A DNA stretch of 64,000 bases from Alloascoidea africana (GCA_030581615.1 JAKTTT010000048.1:1-64000), one strand, 5' to 3'. Shown: positions 21,530 to 31,301, counted from the stretch's first letter. Notes: generated from the letters alone by a model not told the origin. Numbers and translations: made by a program.

Positions 21530-21760
21530 CGCTATGAGAGGGTAGTATAAACTCGTCCGTATAGAGATTGGGAAGGACTTGCTTGGAGATGAGTTCTTTC
21601 TTGTCTCCAATATATCATGGAGGTCGTACTTTATGCGTTTTACCTCGCTTTTGGACTCATTCAGTGGATCGTGCTTTATTCAGGGTACGAACTCAGCGTT
21701 TCTAACAATTACTGAGTACACTAAGAGGAGGACATATTGAGGGAAAGAACTACAGCAATA
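21530..21760 (+). mobile_element. Third, diverged copy of the family B LTR end and leader
   Basis: The leader beginning TGGAGGTCGTAC at 21618 is a diverged version of the one at 19146 and follows an LTR-like end. It was interrupted at 21760 by the DNA transposon. The matching stretch of the intact leader (GGGAAAGAGCTACAGCAA) is seen at about 19275. Confidence 0.55.
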
Positions 21761-23174
21761 CAATATGACAGCCTACATGTTAATCTCTAAAATCTTTTCT
21801 AGTTGTTCATTCTCTATACACACCCATACACCCGTTCGGCAGTACTGGGATTCAAAGTTCAGGGTAGGAAGTAAATGAGCAAAAAAGACAGGTTAACCAT
21901 AGGACAAGAAACCAGACATTGCGAAAAAGACCAGAATTTGATCAATTGGAAATAAAAACTGGTAACATTGCTCATAAGCGAGCGAATCACTTTTCACAAT
22001 TCTGCCAAACTCCTTACTTAACTATTACTTTCTTTTGCAACATAACATGTCTCCAAATTCTAAAGAAGCCAATCTCCTCGTTGCCATCCAGGCCATCAAA
22101 CAAGACCAAACACTCAGCATCCGGAAAGCTGCCCAGATCTACTCTGTTCCCTATTCAACACTACGCGCCAGAATGAACGGACGACGCGCTCGCGCTGATA
22201 TTCCTGTCAATTCGATGCGGTTGACCCAGCTAGAAGAGGAAAAGATAGCCAAGTTCCTTCTTGACCATTTTTCCCGAGGATTTCCCCCCCGCCTCTATAT
22301 TGTTGAAGATATGGCCAATGACCTGCTCGCAGAGCGTGAGGGCGGACGAGTCGGGAAGCAGTGGGCTACACACTTCGTCATGCGACAACCAGAGCTCAAG
22401 ACATGCTTTAATCGCGAATACGGCTACCAGAGTGATCAATGCGAATATGCAGATTCGATAAACGAGTTGTTACGGCTTGTGGCGAATCTGAGAGCCAAGT
22501 ATGGTGATGCTGATTCCAACTTGGGTCTCGTCGACGCCCCAGACCCTTCCACGGGCGCTTCACAGTCTGCCTACATCCAAGATCGAATTTCCCGACACGA
22601 GAGAAGCTCTCTAACATTAATTTATGAAGCTGTTGACAAAATGGTTAAAGGAGCCCAGTTTTTGATGCAGGAGCTGGTCCTCCTGCGTGCTGAGAACCAT
22701 TCACTTCGCGAGGAGAATGAGAGACTTCGCAAGCGCCGGAGGGTCAAAAAGAGACGCATACAGCAAGGAGGAGCCCTTTCGGTAGGAGAAGGTCAACACC
22801 TTGTAGCTCAGAAGGAGGTTGATAAGCAGGTAGCTCATGAAACAAGGCAATCTGGTGGTCGGTCGATGCGAGTTGCGGCGACTGTTCGGCAATGCCGTAA
22901 TTGCGGGAAAGCTGGTCATAATTTGCGGACTTGTACAAAAGATACAGAAATGTCTGGAGATTTAGATAAGGATAATAGAGAGTAGATTTTTATTGTGGTT
23001 GTGTTTTAATTGTCTGTTATATTAAGATAGGTTGTGGATGATTTATAAGTTCGCATATGAACTATGTTAGTACTTGACTGTAATCTATCGTTTCAAAGTT
23101 AATTGATACTGCTTTATAGGAAATTTGGAGTTATACTGGTTGTTCAAGAGATTAATATATAGGCTGTCATATTG
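21761..23174 (+). mobile_element. Fot1/pogo-type DNA transposon, internally deleted, with TIRs and TA duplication
   Basis: A 1414-bp element. The terminal inverted repeats are 27 bp (21761-21787 and 23148-23174), starting CAATATGACAGCCTA, with 25 of 27 positions identical; both mismatches are C:G versus T:A. It is flanked on both sides by TA (21759-21760 and 23175-23176), the target duplication of the Tc1/mariner superfamily. It contains one ORF (22047-22985) with pogo-type ends but no DDE domain. It lies inside an LTR-element leader, so it is younger than that element. Confidence 0.9.
22047..22985 (+). CDS. Fot1/pogo transposase derivative lacking the DDE catalytic core
   Basis: 312 residues from ATG22047. 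Residues ~1-120 hold a Psq-type helix-turn-helix (SIRKAAQIYSVPYSTLRARMNG) and a CENP-B-type DNA-binding half (LTQLEEEKIAKFLLDHFSRGFPP ... GKQWATHFVMRQPELKTCF). The normal order would continue with a DDE catalytic domain after LRAKYGDAD. Here the sequence passes straight to the C-terminal region of filamentous-fungal elements: IQDRISRHERSS, a coiled coil (LLRAENHSLREENERLRKR), and a zinc knuckle CRNCGKAGHNLRTC near 285-298. Intact full-length relatives are about 500-550 aa as I recall. The frame is preserved across the deletion. It could be a non-autonomous derivative or a DNA-binding protein kept by selection. Confidence 0.88.
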   Translation: MSPNSKEANLLVAIQAIKQDQTLSIRKAAQIYSVPYSTLRARMNGRRARADIPVNSMRLTQLEEEKIAKFLLDHFSRGFPPRLYIVEDMANDLLAEREGGRVGKQWATHFVMRQPELKTCFNREYGYQSDQCEYADSINELLRLVANLRAKYGDADSNLGLVDAPDPSTGASQSAYIQDRISRHERSSLTLIYEAVDKMVKGAQFLMQELVLLRAENHSLREENERLRKRRRVKKRRIQQGGALSVGEGQHLVAQKEVDKQVAHETRQSGGRSMRVAATVRQCRNCGKAGHNLRTCTKDTEMSGDLDKDNRE

Positions 23175-23330
23175 TAATATTTGATCCGCCACACACACAG
23201 TGATGATCATTTGCTCCAAAAAACAAACCACCATTGAACACCAGAAATATTCCAGTTTCTACTGGAGTATAATCTTAGATTTCTAGGCTACATTATCCAA
23301 TTAAAAACAAATTTCTGGCTATAGAAATGG

Positions 23331-24621
23331 AGTGGTGGTGATGGTGATGGCCCAAATTATCAAAGAAAAATGCATACGATCATTCTGCGGGGGGTACAAC
23401 CGTAAGTTCAATTTCAATCTAACTATAACATAGATCAAATAAAATTACAATACTTGCTAGGTTAATTGACTTAACAATAGATTAAGAGTTTCGGATAACT
23501 CAACCTCTTACAAGCCTTCTTTAATGTTTATCTTTAAAAAGAACAATTCTCTCATTTCTAGATCCCATTCTTAAGCATGTTACTGAATCTCTCCAATGCT
23601 ACTTACAAGTGTTAGTACTTTCATCCATCAGTTAAATCCTTTCTGCATGTTGAGGAAAAAAACTTGGATTCTTGCAGTTCAAATGAAAAAGCAGGTTCGA
23701 CTGAGAAAGCTAAAGTGGTTATTCTACAAACCAGGACATAGCTTGCTGCAATTTACAAATGATGTTGAAACTGAGTAGCAAGTATTTTTGAATGCTACAA
23801 AAGATTGAAAAGTTTGGAAACTCAGTTACATGTACAGTATGATGATGATTACTTCAAAATTATATTCCAGTTCACTATTTGCAAGACCTACTAAAAGGTT
23901 ATAACAGATTTGTTCTCACCAGGGAAAAGAACCAAAGAGAAAGCAAACAAAACAAAACAACAAAAAAAAATCCTATATAAAAGTGGAATTCGTAAAAATG
24001 ACAATCTTAAAAGTCAGAAACTCATAGAAAAACATTCAGAGTCAGATAGATAAAACTTGAAACACATAAACACTTGATGAAATGAAAAACAGTTTGAAAC
24101 CACTTGTGGTAGACCACAACATTTCAAAAAGGGAATAAAACTCTAGATTTTCTTCCCCCCTTTGATAAATGAATCAAGTTAATGGAAAGACTTACTTTTT
24201 CCATGATTGTAAATGCAACAAAAATAGACAAGAAAGATGGAATTATAACAAGTAGAAGAATATATACACCAATATCATTGTACTTTTTTTCTTCAACCCA
24301 TGGGATTCAACGTTAAAAAAACTAAGTTTGTGTTTTTCTCTTTAAAAACAAGAACGTAAAAAATATCGAAGGGAGGGAGAATCATAAGAGGAAAAATTAA
24401 AACTAAGAACTAAAAAAGGGATCCAGTATCATCGTCAATTATACTGTCATAGTTATAAATATAATACATTAGAAAACAAAGGCAATAATAAAAAGAAGAT
24501 TGACTCAACACCAGAAAAAGTGCCAAAAAAAACAGTAAATATGTAGGATCCAAAAAAACACCATGCCATGTGTTGCCCATTGTTGTGGTTGTTGCACTTT
24601 GGAGAATCATCTGCCTTTTTT
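23331..24621. other. AT-rich intergenic region
   Basis: No gene is supported. Open stretches are short and AT-rich. The part nearest 24621 is the likely 3' UTR and terminator of the BOI gene. Confidence 0.4.
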
Positions 24622-27600
24622 CTATAGTCTCTTACCTAGAGTTCCAGCAGGAAGAGTGGCTGGATTGGTTACTTCGTAATTATAACCAGACCCTTTTGAA
24701 CCACCAGATTTTGTAGGTACTGGGGGTGTGCCATAAGGAGGCGATGCCGCCATTGTAGCCGATGAGGATGAGGAGGAAAGGAACGACTGTTGATGGTTCC
24801 CACCATGACCTTCAAATGAACCCGTATTCATAAGGGGCGGCGTATGGTTCGTTTCGCTTGTTGTGTTGCTATTAATGTTTATTCGCTGTCCTGAATTTGA
24901 AGATGATGATGTACTATGTGACTTGAATGAATTAATCGATGTTGAAGCTGTAGGAGAAACGATATTACTGCCATTTGTCACGTTGCTATTATTAGTATTA
25001 TTATGCGATACTCCAGTACCTATGGTGGACGATGATGGGTTAAAATCGTCCGGCAAAAAAGCTTTTGTAACCGAGGCGGCAGCTGCCTTTTGTGCGGCTT
25101 CAACTCGGGCATCACGGGCCTTCCCAAACATTTCTTGTGCCTTTGCAAGACTAACAGTGGGAGTAACACAGGATGATACCACAGGAACCGATTCATCAAT
25201 GTCAATTGTCGCCTTCATTAAATGTGCCATCCATGATCTCATCTCTTCTCGAGAATCAACCGCAAAATAGTGCACTTTGGGCATGGTGAATGTAACGCCT
25301 TTCTTGTAACCTGGTGCTGGAGGTATCAATTTGAAAAAATATCGACCTTGACCAACACTTGCTGCATAGAGCGATACCAGTTTATCTTCATTTTCTCTGG
25401 CAGTTAATACACGATGCGCTGTAATGTCGATTAACCCCTTTTCTCGTGTATCTTTCATTGATGTAAAATAGGATAATCGTGTTCCATGCAGAACAAAATA
25501 TCGACTCTTCCAGGTTCCAATTTTCATATTGCCTCGCTTATTCATCCACCCAGCAAAATCAGCCGTCTTTGCAGACTCTTCTGGACTAATGTCAAGAATG
25601 CCTTCCTGGAATGCAGAAGTACCTTTCTTCCCCTTGGACGCAAGAGGCTTTGGGTGCGAAGCTGAGTTCGATCTCCTAGATTTCATTCTAAACGCATCCG
25701 AAGCTGACCGTTTTTTCAATGGTGTTTTATCATCCTGTCCAATCTTTTCAGATGCTGTTCGTCTCTCTTTACTCTTCTTGCTTCCCTTGCTAGAACTCGT
25801 CATGGTCTTCTCCAGACTTTTCTCTTCCTCTTCGTTTAATTCCTCCACATCAGGTACCGTAAAAGACAGGATGCTCGTTCTTCTACTTGGAGACGTTCCT
25901 CTATCAAATCCTCGTTCATTAAAATCGCGAATTATCTGATCTTCCATTGCACTTGTTGTTGAGGCCGACTTGCGGTGCTGATAAATAGAATAAGGTCGCA
26001 ATCCTTCAGAGTTTGCTTTCTTTGGAAGAGGAGGTCTGTGATCGTTGTCATCAAATGTTGTGTTTAGGCGAAGGTCGGAAAATTCTTGACCAAGTTTCGC
26101 AAGGTCGTCCTTGCTGGGTTTTGCATTGTTCCTAGTAGGAATATTTGATTCGATCATGTTAAAATGAGAAGCATCATTTCTATCTCCTCCAAACTTGAAA
26201 TTTTCCGGCGGCCTAGAAGAAGAGGAATCTGAATAATAACTACTGGTTGTTTTCGCGCTGTACGTGTTTGATCTATGTGGCACTGTCAATTCGTTCATAC
26301 CCGGGGCTGCTGTTAACGGAGAAATATTTAATTTGCTTTCGTTTCGAGCCAGGTCTTGTATAGTAGGACTCTGCTGATAATAGTCTGCTCTATCGAAATT
26401 CATAGAAGGCTGTGCGTTCTGAGACTTGTATTCCTTTGAGTATGGATAATCTGGACTTTCTAACGCAGGATCTGAGGCATGTTGTTGAAGCATCGGATAA
26501 TCATTCGGTGGCATTTCGTACATTTTAAATTCTTCAGGTTGTACAATGTTTGACAAGGATTGTGACCTCTTTCTAGCATGTCCATGACCATCCAAGCTTC
26601 CCCGAACAGAAGAAAGATCGAGGTTTCGCTCCTGCATTATCAGATTATCCAATTCTTGAGTGATACCTTTCCATCCAGGGGACGGGTGCTGTTGAGGGTG
26701 ATGATAATCAGAAGTTGAGTTGTTCCTCCCCATTTGTGCAGGACTTCTGGCTTGTTGTGGTTCAACCTGGCTCCCACCCGGCTGCAATGGCAATTGACTA
26801 ACAGAGTCGCGCAGTGCTTCAATTTCTTTAAAAATCTCAAACCGAGTGCCAAAGCTGGAAATGTCAAGCTCTTTCAGGTAAGACAGCTGCAACTCTAACA
26901 AAATTTGACCGGTAATCTTGTGTGTCGAAAACTTTTTCGCAACATCTTTCGCAAAGCCCCTTACCAGAAAGTAGTTCTCCACGTCATCGGGTGACCATTC
27001 TCTAACATCCAAATCCATATCGTCATCGTCGTCGTCGCTTGAGTCGTTATTACTGTCTTCATGGAGGTCCATAGTGTTGACTGCAGGGTTGGTTGGCTGA
27101 TTACCATTTTGAATTTCGTATAACGCCTGATCAATGTCGGACAGCGTTCGCCGCACAGAAGACTGTTTCTTCAGCATCACCTTCGCCTTGGAGTTACCAG
27201 AACCAGGGGTCGCAGTCCCAATCTTGCCACCGTTTGCTAGTTTCGGAGTTTTTGGTGTTCTAGGCTCAGAATCTATTGTACTGTGCGAATCCGAATTTTC
27301 TTGGTGATTGGACTGCTTTTTACTTGTATGATTCTTGAGAAACTGCCCATTAGAAGAAGGCGATTCAGGGGTAAACTTGCGGGTATAAGCAATGGGGAAT
27401 AATCCGATACTGTTGGTCGAAAGATTTTTTCCCTGTTTTCGAGGGGTTAGCTCGTGAAGCTTCACCAGATCCAAAAAAAAATTAAAGGCATCCGCGCACG
27501 CGTTTATTGCCTTCTGTTTTGCAATAAAAAGGGTACTTACCATATACCATCCGTCATTATACTCGCCATCGTCTGTGATTATTTCAATTTTGTCGCCTAC

Positions 27601-27681
27601 ACCCAAGGAAACCTCATCACCCAGTCGTGCAACAAACTCCTTGATAGCAACATAGTATTCTGATTTGGTTGTCGTAGACAT
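24622..27681 (-). CDS. BOI1: Boi1/Boi2-type SH3-SAM-PH polarity protein
   Basis: Two exons, 27541-27681 and 24622-27432. The 108-nt intron (27433-27540: GTAAGT ... GAGCTAACC ... AACAG) has no stop and is in frame, so the unspliced frame also stays open. Splicing restores the SH3 domain: DGWYM joined to GKNLSTNSIGLFPIAYT, residues ~8-70. A SAM domain follows at ~195-260 (WSPDDVENYFLVRGF), then a proline/serine-rich middle and a PH domain at ~670-790 (AGWMNKRGNMKIGTWKSRYFVLHG). The protein is 983 aa (yeast Boi1 980, Boi2 1040). The family links Bem1/Cdc42 polarity to exocyst-dependent secretion at bud sites. Only one homologue is visible, so the choice between Boi1 and Boi2 is arbitrary. Confidence 0.92.
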   Translation of the reverse strand: MSTTTKSEYYVAIKEFVARLGDEVSLGVGDKIEIITDDGEYNDGWYMVSTLFIAKQKAINACADAFNFFLDLVKLHELTPRKQGKNLSTNSIGLFPIAYTRKFTPESPSSNGQFLKNHTSKKQSNHQENSDSHSTIDSEPRTPKTPKLANGGKIGTATPGSGNSKAKVMLKKQSSVRRTLSDIDQALYEIQNGNQPTNPAVNTMDLHEDSNNDSSDDDDDDMDLDVREWSPDDVENYFLVRGFAKDVAKKFSTHKITGQILLELQLSYLKELDISSFGTRFEIFKEIEALRDSVSQLPLQPGGSQVEPQQARSPAQMGRNNSTSDYHHPQQHPSPGWKGITQELDNLIMQERNLDLSSVRGSLDGHGHARKRSQSLSNIVQPEEFKMYEMPPNDYPMLQQHASDPALESPDYPYSKEYKSQNAQPSMNFDRADYYQQSPTIQDLARNESKLNISPLTAAPGMNELTVPHRSNTYSAKTTSSYYSDSSSSRPPENFKFGGDRNDASHFNMIESNIPTRNNAKPSKDDLAKLGQEFSDLRLNTTFDDNDHRPPLPKKANSEGLRPYSIYQHRKSASTTSAMEDQIIRDFNERGFDRGTSPSRRTSILSFTVPDVEELNEEEEKSLEKTMTSSSKGSKKSKERRTASEKIGQDDKTPLKKRSASDAFRMKSRRSNSASHPKPLASKGKKGTSAFQEGILDISPEESAKTADFAGWMNKRGNMKIGTWKSRYFVLHGTRLSYFTSMKDTREKGLIDITAHRVLTARENEDKLVSLYAASVGQGRYFFKLIPPAPGYKKGVTFTMPKVHYFAVDSREEMRSWMAHLMKATIDIDESVPVVSSCVTPTVSLAKAQEMFGKARDARVEAAQKAAAASVTKAFLPDDFNPSSSTIGTGVSHNNTNNSNVTNGSNIVSPTASTSINSFKSHSTSSSSNSGQRININSNTTSETNHTPPLMNTGSFEGHGGNHQQSFLSSSSSSATMAASPPYGTPPVPTKSGGSKGSGYNYEVTNPATLPAGTLGKRL

Positions 27682-28588
27682 CAGGAGGTATCTCTATCAC
27701 CAGTACGAGTAGTTAAAACTCGGTATATAACCACAACCGCGAACGAGCGTTGCCGGATAAAATGAAAGTAGCCAGGCTGCCAATAAAAGGAATCAAATAC
27801 AAATCTATGATTGGGTTTAACACAGTTCCAGCAGGCGGCAACAAAAAGCAGTGAGCCGAACTACAGGTAGACCAAGGAAATCCGAAAACCAAGAGAAAGA
27901 TAAATAGCAACTGGAGGGTTGAGAGCAGCACCGGCGAGAACTAGAGAAAGATGCCCAGTTCAAGTTGGTGGAGTATGTCGTGGACTTTGTTGTGCTTGCA
28001 AGAGCGAAGGACCCCTGGATCTATGCGCGCGGCGTCGCGACACTTGTGCCGTCGGGTGTTTCACATCGCTCCGAAACACACTACTACGTTCACAACCGGA
28101 ATGTCCGTTAGCGCTCCACGAGGAAGAGAGCACTGGCTCCACGGGGGTTCTACAGCTGAGGGGCGCATGGAGAAACCGTGCTATCGGGCGAGGTTGCGAG
28201 TTCTGACTGGCGGTGGTGATGACGGAATTTTTTGGGCCCCTATCCACTGCCCCGTGCCGTGATACTCTCCTAATCCTGAATCTCAAAATGTATACATTGG
28301 ACCTCCTTTTTGCTCCAAGATTTTTAATAGCTTCGTGTATTTACAATATATAGCGCCAGTTTGGGGAATGCGAGATCTAAAAAAAGTAGACAATGGAGAT
28401 CCAGGGCTAATAAGCTTCTCCTATTGTTAGGCAATCGTCGACATTAATTGTTTCACTCTAGTTGTACAGGGACTCTCAACTTTGTGCACAGAGAAAAACA
28501 AACTGGGCTTAGTGATTTATTTACACATTACATGTTGGCCTAAGCGCTTTCCTTTGAATATGAAAATTGCCCCAAAACCTGATATTCC
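27682..28588. other. Intergenic with a GC-rich block of unknown nature
   Basis: BOI promoter and TRZ1 terminator. At about 27930-28260 the sequence is clearly GC-richer than its surroundings and is open in several frames on both strands. No protein or RNA family was recognised there. Confidence 0.4.
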
Positions 28589-31123
28589 TTATGCAGCGTT
28601 CCTTTTCCTCTTCTTTCGAAGAGTTTTGCTCGGCTTAGACTCTTCCGACCTGTTCTCTTTCTGTGTTTCTCGAGCTGCTTCCTCTTCCTCTTTGAAAGCA
28701 AGCTCCAGAGCTTTACTAACGTGTTTCTGATTTGGAATTTCGTTAAGATAAGTATGCATCCCATCAAATGCAAATAGATAATTTCCTTTATAGGAGGAAC
28801 CTGATTTTGCTCCCATTGGCACTCCAGAATCAGAATTGAGCGATGATTCTGTACTAATGAACTCTTCGGGAGCCGAACAGTTGTCATGCGACCGTACCCC
28901 AGACATGTCTGGCAACTTGGGATATCGCTGTGATATATGCGTCAGCACGGTGTTCCTGGCTCTCATTCTTTGTGCAATGCCCAATGCTTCAGAAATTGTT
29001 GAGTGCTTCTTCTTCATGGCCTCATTCTGTAACTCATCATCAAATGTTGCTTCATGTATTAACAGATCACTGTCATATCCGATTTCAGTCGCAAATTTTG
29101 GATTAGGTCTCGTGTCTCCAGAATATGAAAACTTGAAAAGCGTGCTTTTCGAAGCTTTCGGGGTGAGATTGACAGTTATTGAAACACTGTATGCCCAAAA
29201 ACAGTGAATGGCCCACCACGTTTCAGATTTTTCGATGCAAAGCTCTTCAAATAGCCGGGATGTACCTCTCTCGTTCAAGAGCTCAATCCTGGTCTGTGTC
29301 TGGCTTGCGGGTAGAAACTGTTCGCAACTGATGTATTCAATGTCACTCATCGAGTATTCTGACTCTAACTTGGACCATTCACTCAAAAATCTTTCATATT
29401 GCCATGGCCCGACAAAGTACAGTGGACCAGAATACTCTCCATACAAATCCCTTGCCTTTTTCCATGCATTGATGATTGAAACAAATCCCAGGTGGTGATC
29501 GGCATGCAAATGGCTAAGATACAACAGTCGAACCTCAGAAAGCAACCGTAACGTTTCTTCTTCTCCATAAAGCCTTTTCATTGTACCAATTGTGTTTTCG
29601 CCGCAGTCCAGTATCACAGATTTGTACTGAACAGTGCCTTGTTCTGTTTCATAGGGTAGACGAACCAGTGTTGATATGACATTTCTGTAGATCGAAGGAA
29701 GAGAAGATCCAGTTCCTAAGGTAAGAATTTGGACTTTATCCGATAGTCCGTTTGAATGTGAGGCATCTTGAGAAGGCTGGGGTATAATAGCACTTGAAAG
29801 ATTTAGTGGAGCAACCTTTGTGTTGAACTCAGTTTCGTAGTCATGCTTTCCAAACTCTCTGACATTTGACAAATCAATAGTTGTTTTTTCATAAGCACTC
29901 ATGTGAACGGATGATCCTGCAAGTGAAATGGATACCTTCTCTCTGTACTTCTCAGGAATAAATTGAATTGGCCCATCACTTTTAGGAAGAGTAAAGTTAT
30001 TTGGTTGGATATGATTCAGTTTGAGCATGAGAAGACTAGATCTTGGAAAAGTTAAACTATTAGGGCAATAACAAGGGTGCGAAATCTGATGTTTACAGTC
30101 TGGTCCAAACTTCATCATAAAATCCAAGTAAGGCTCTGAAAACGGATCAACATCCTTTCCCAAAATGTGGAAAATTAGCCCTACTTCGTCAGAATCAAGT
30201 TTATCGTTTGCTATCCATTTTTGCGAGTCTGTGATGCTTTGAATATAAGATTTGTCGGGACAGTCAATCACCAGTACCTTTGGCATCTTTCGAGGTGGCT
30301 CCATTACCTGCTCTGGCTTGATAACCGTGCCATTCTCAAGAGTGACAGATTTTCCAGATGTTAGGCTACTGAACATTGGCCCCGCAGGTACGCCCAGCTC
30401 AATGGCCTTCTTTGGATGGAATTTTCCTCGAATCGGATGGAAATTTATGATGTAGGAACTTGAGCATAAATCATCTTCAATATATGGGAGATGGGGCAAA
30501 ATACTATTGAACCCACTCTTTCCTGATGCCAATGGGTCTGCGATTTTTTTCTTTTTTGGAAGGGGGAACATGTCTGAGATCACTCTACTAATGATTTGTT
30601 TTTCTTTCTGGGATATTTTGCTTTCCAGTGGTTCTTTCTTTTGATTTGTGACTGGATAACTTTTCACTGGCACAATACTGACATACTTATCCTTGTAGAC
30701 TTGATCTTCACTCAGATTCAGAACTTTCAGTCGTAGACCCATTCTGAACACAAAATTTCTCCAAGTAGCGGCGGCATAACTGAGAATGGCACTTCCAGAG
30801 TACAAACTCATATCTTCAGTTCCTTGATCAGCTAGTGACAGAATAAACCCAGGAAGCCCTCCAATTGTGTCCCATCTTGTTGGACCAGACAGAAACACAT
30901 GCTGTAAGTTCTTTACTTTTGATCTGGTTTCTTGGAATCTTCTTTGCGTTCCTTCAGGTATTCTGCCAAACAGGTATCGAGTGGAGTTGGCATGCAAGAT
31001 CACAGAGGTACCAGAAATGTCTGAAGTCGGGTGCGAAAGTGTAAGAAACTCAAACTTCATTGGCGACTGAATGATTCTGTATCCCAAACTTGCTAGCTTC
31101 CCAGTTCTTCGGCGAATTCCCAT
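28589..31123 (-). CDS. TRZ1: tRNase Z, long form (tRNA 3'-end endonuclease)
   Basis: 844 residues from ATG31123 (S. cerevisiae Trz1 838). The N-terminal pseudo-beta-lactamase half starts at MKFEFLTLSHPTSD. The C-terminal active half has the phosphodiesterase motif (LGTGSSLPSIYRNVIST), motif II HLHADHHLG near 537, and later metal ligands (SYSGDTRPNPKFA, LLIHEATFDDE, VLTHISQRYP). It ends in a basic KRKR tail. Residues 1-21 (MGIRRRTGKLASLGYRI) precede the usual yeast start and are basic and free of acidic residues; starting at ATG31060 would remove them. This fits a mitochondrial and a nuclear isoform from one gene. Confidence 0.95.
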   Translation of the reverse strand: MGIRRRTGKLASLGYRIIQSPMKFEFLTLSHPTSDISGTSVILHANSTRYLFGRIPEGTQRRFQETRSKVKNLQHVFLSGPTRWDTIGGLPGFILSLADQGTEDMSLYSGSAILSYAAATWRNFVFRMGLRLKVLNLSEDQVYKDKYVSIVPVKSYPVTNQKKEPLESKISQKEKQIISRVISDMFPLPKKKKIADPLASGKSGFNSILPHLPYIEDDLCSSSYIINFHPIRGKFHPKKAIELGVPAGPMFSSLTSGKSVTLENGTVIKPEQVMEPPRKMPKVLVIDCPDKSYIQSITDSQKWIANDKLDSDEVGLIFHILGKDVDPFSEPYLDFMMKFGPDCKHQISHPCYCPNSLTFPRSSLLMLKLNHIQPNNFTLPKSDGPIQFIPEKYREKVSISLAGSSVHMSAYEKTTIDLSNVREFGKHDYETEFNTKVAPLNLSSAIIPQPSQDASHSNGLSDKVQILTLGTGSSLPSIYRNVISTLVRLPYETEQGTVQYKSVILDCGENTIGTMKRLYGEEETLRLLSEVRLLYLSHLHADHHLGFVSIINAWKKARDLYGEYSGPLYFVGPWQYERFLSEWSKLESEYSMSDIEYISCEQFLPASQTQTRIELLNERGTSRLFEELCIEKSETWWAIHCFWAYSVSITVNLTPKASKSTLFKFSYSGDTRPNPKFATEIGYDSDLLIHEATFDDELQNEAMKKKHSTISEALGIAQRMRARNTVLTHISQRYPKLPDMSGVRSHDNCSAPEEFISTESSLNSDSGVPMGAKSGSSYKGNYLFAFDGMHTYLNEIPNQKHVSKALELAFKEEEEAARETQKENRSEESKPSKTLRKKRKRNAA

Positions 31124-31301
31124 TAATTCGCAACGCTTGGGAGCTTATGTTTTTTTTTCAACTACTCATTTTGGCAAGACATCGTTTAGGTGTCCGGATG
31201 TATTGAATAAGCACAAGATGATAGAGCTAAGAGACTCAAAATGAGCAAGACATCATGAATAGAAATTAATTCAGTCATACATACATCTATATGGATTAAG
31301 A

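Larger units (their letters stand above)
18835..23330. repeat. Outer diverged inverted repeat flanking the transposon cluster
   Basis: Left arm 18835-18988 matches the reverse complement of right arm 23177-23330, for example CCATTTCTATA at the outer ends and GGAATATTTCTGGTGTTCAA inside. The arms are clearly more diverged than the inner repeats, so they are older. Whether they are termini of one old element or two inverted copies of a third repeat family is undecided. Confidence 0.6.

Noticed and set aside
23331-24400. Possible centromere in the AT-rich spacer beside the transposon cluster
   Set aside because: No CDE-like elements or inverted-repeat core unique to this stretch; AT-richness alone is not evidence.
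24410-24610. 66-codon hydrophobic ORF on the minus strand beyond the BOI stop
   Set aside because: It lies in the presumed BOI 3' UTR, is AT-rich and has no recognisable content; hydrophobic text is expected from T-rich sequence.
27951-28262. 103-codon plus-strand ORF in the BOI-TRZ1 spacer
   Set aside because: Three other frames over the same GC-rich block are equally open, and none resembles a known protein.
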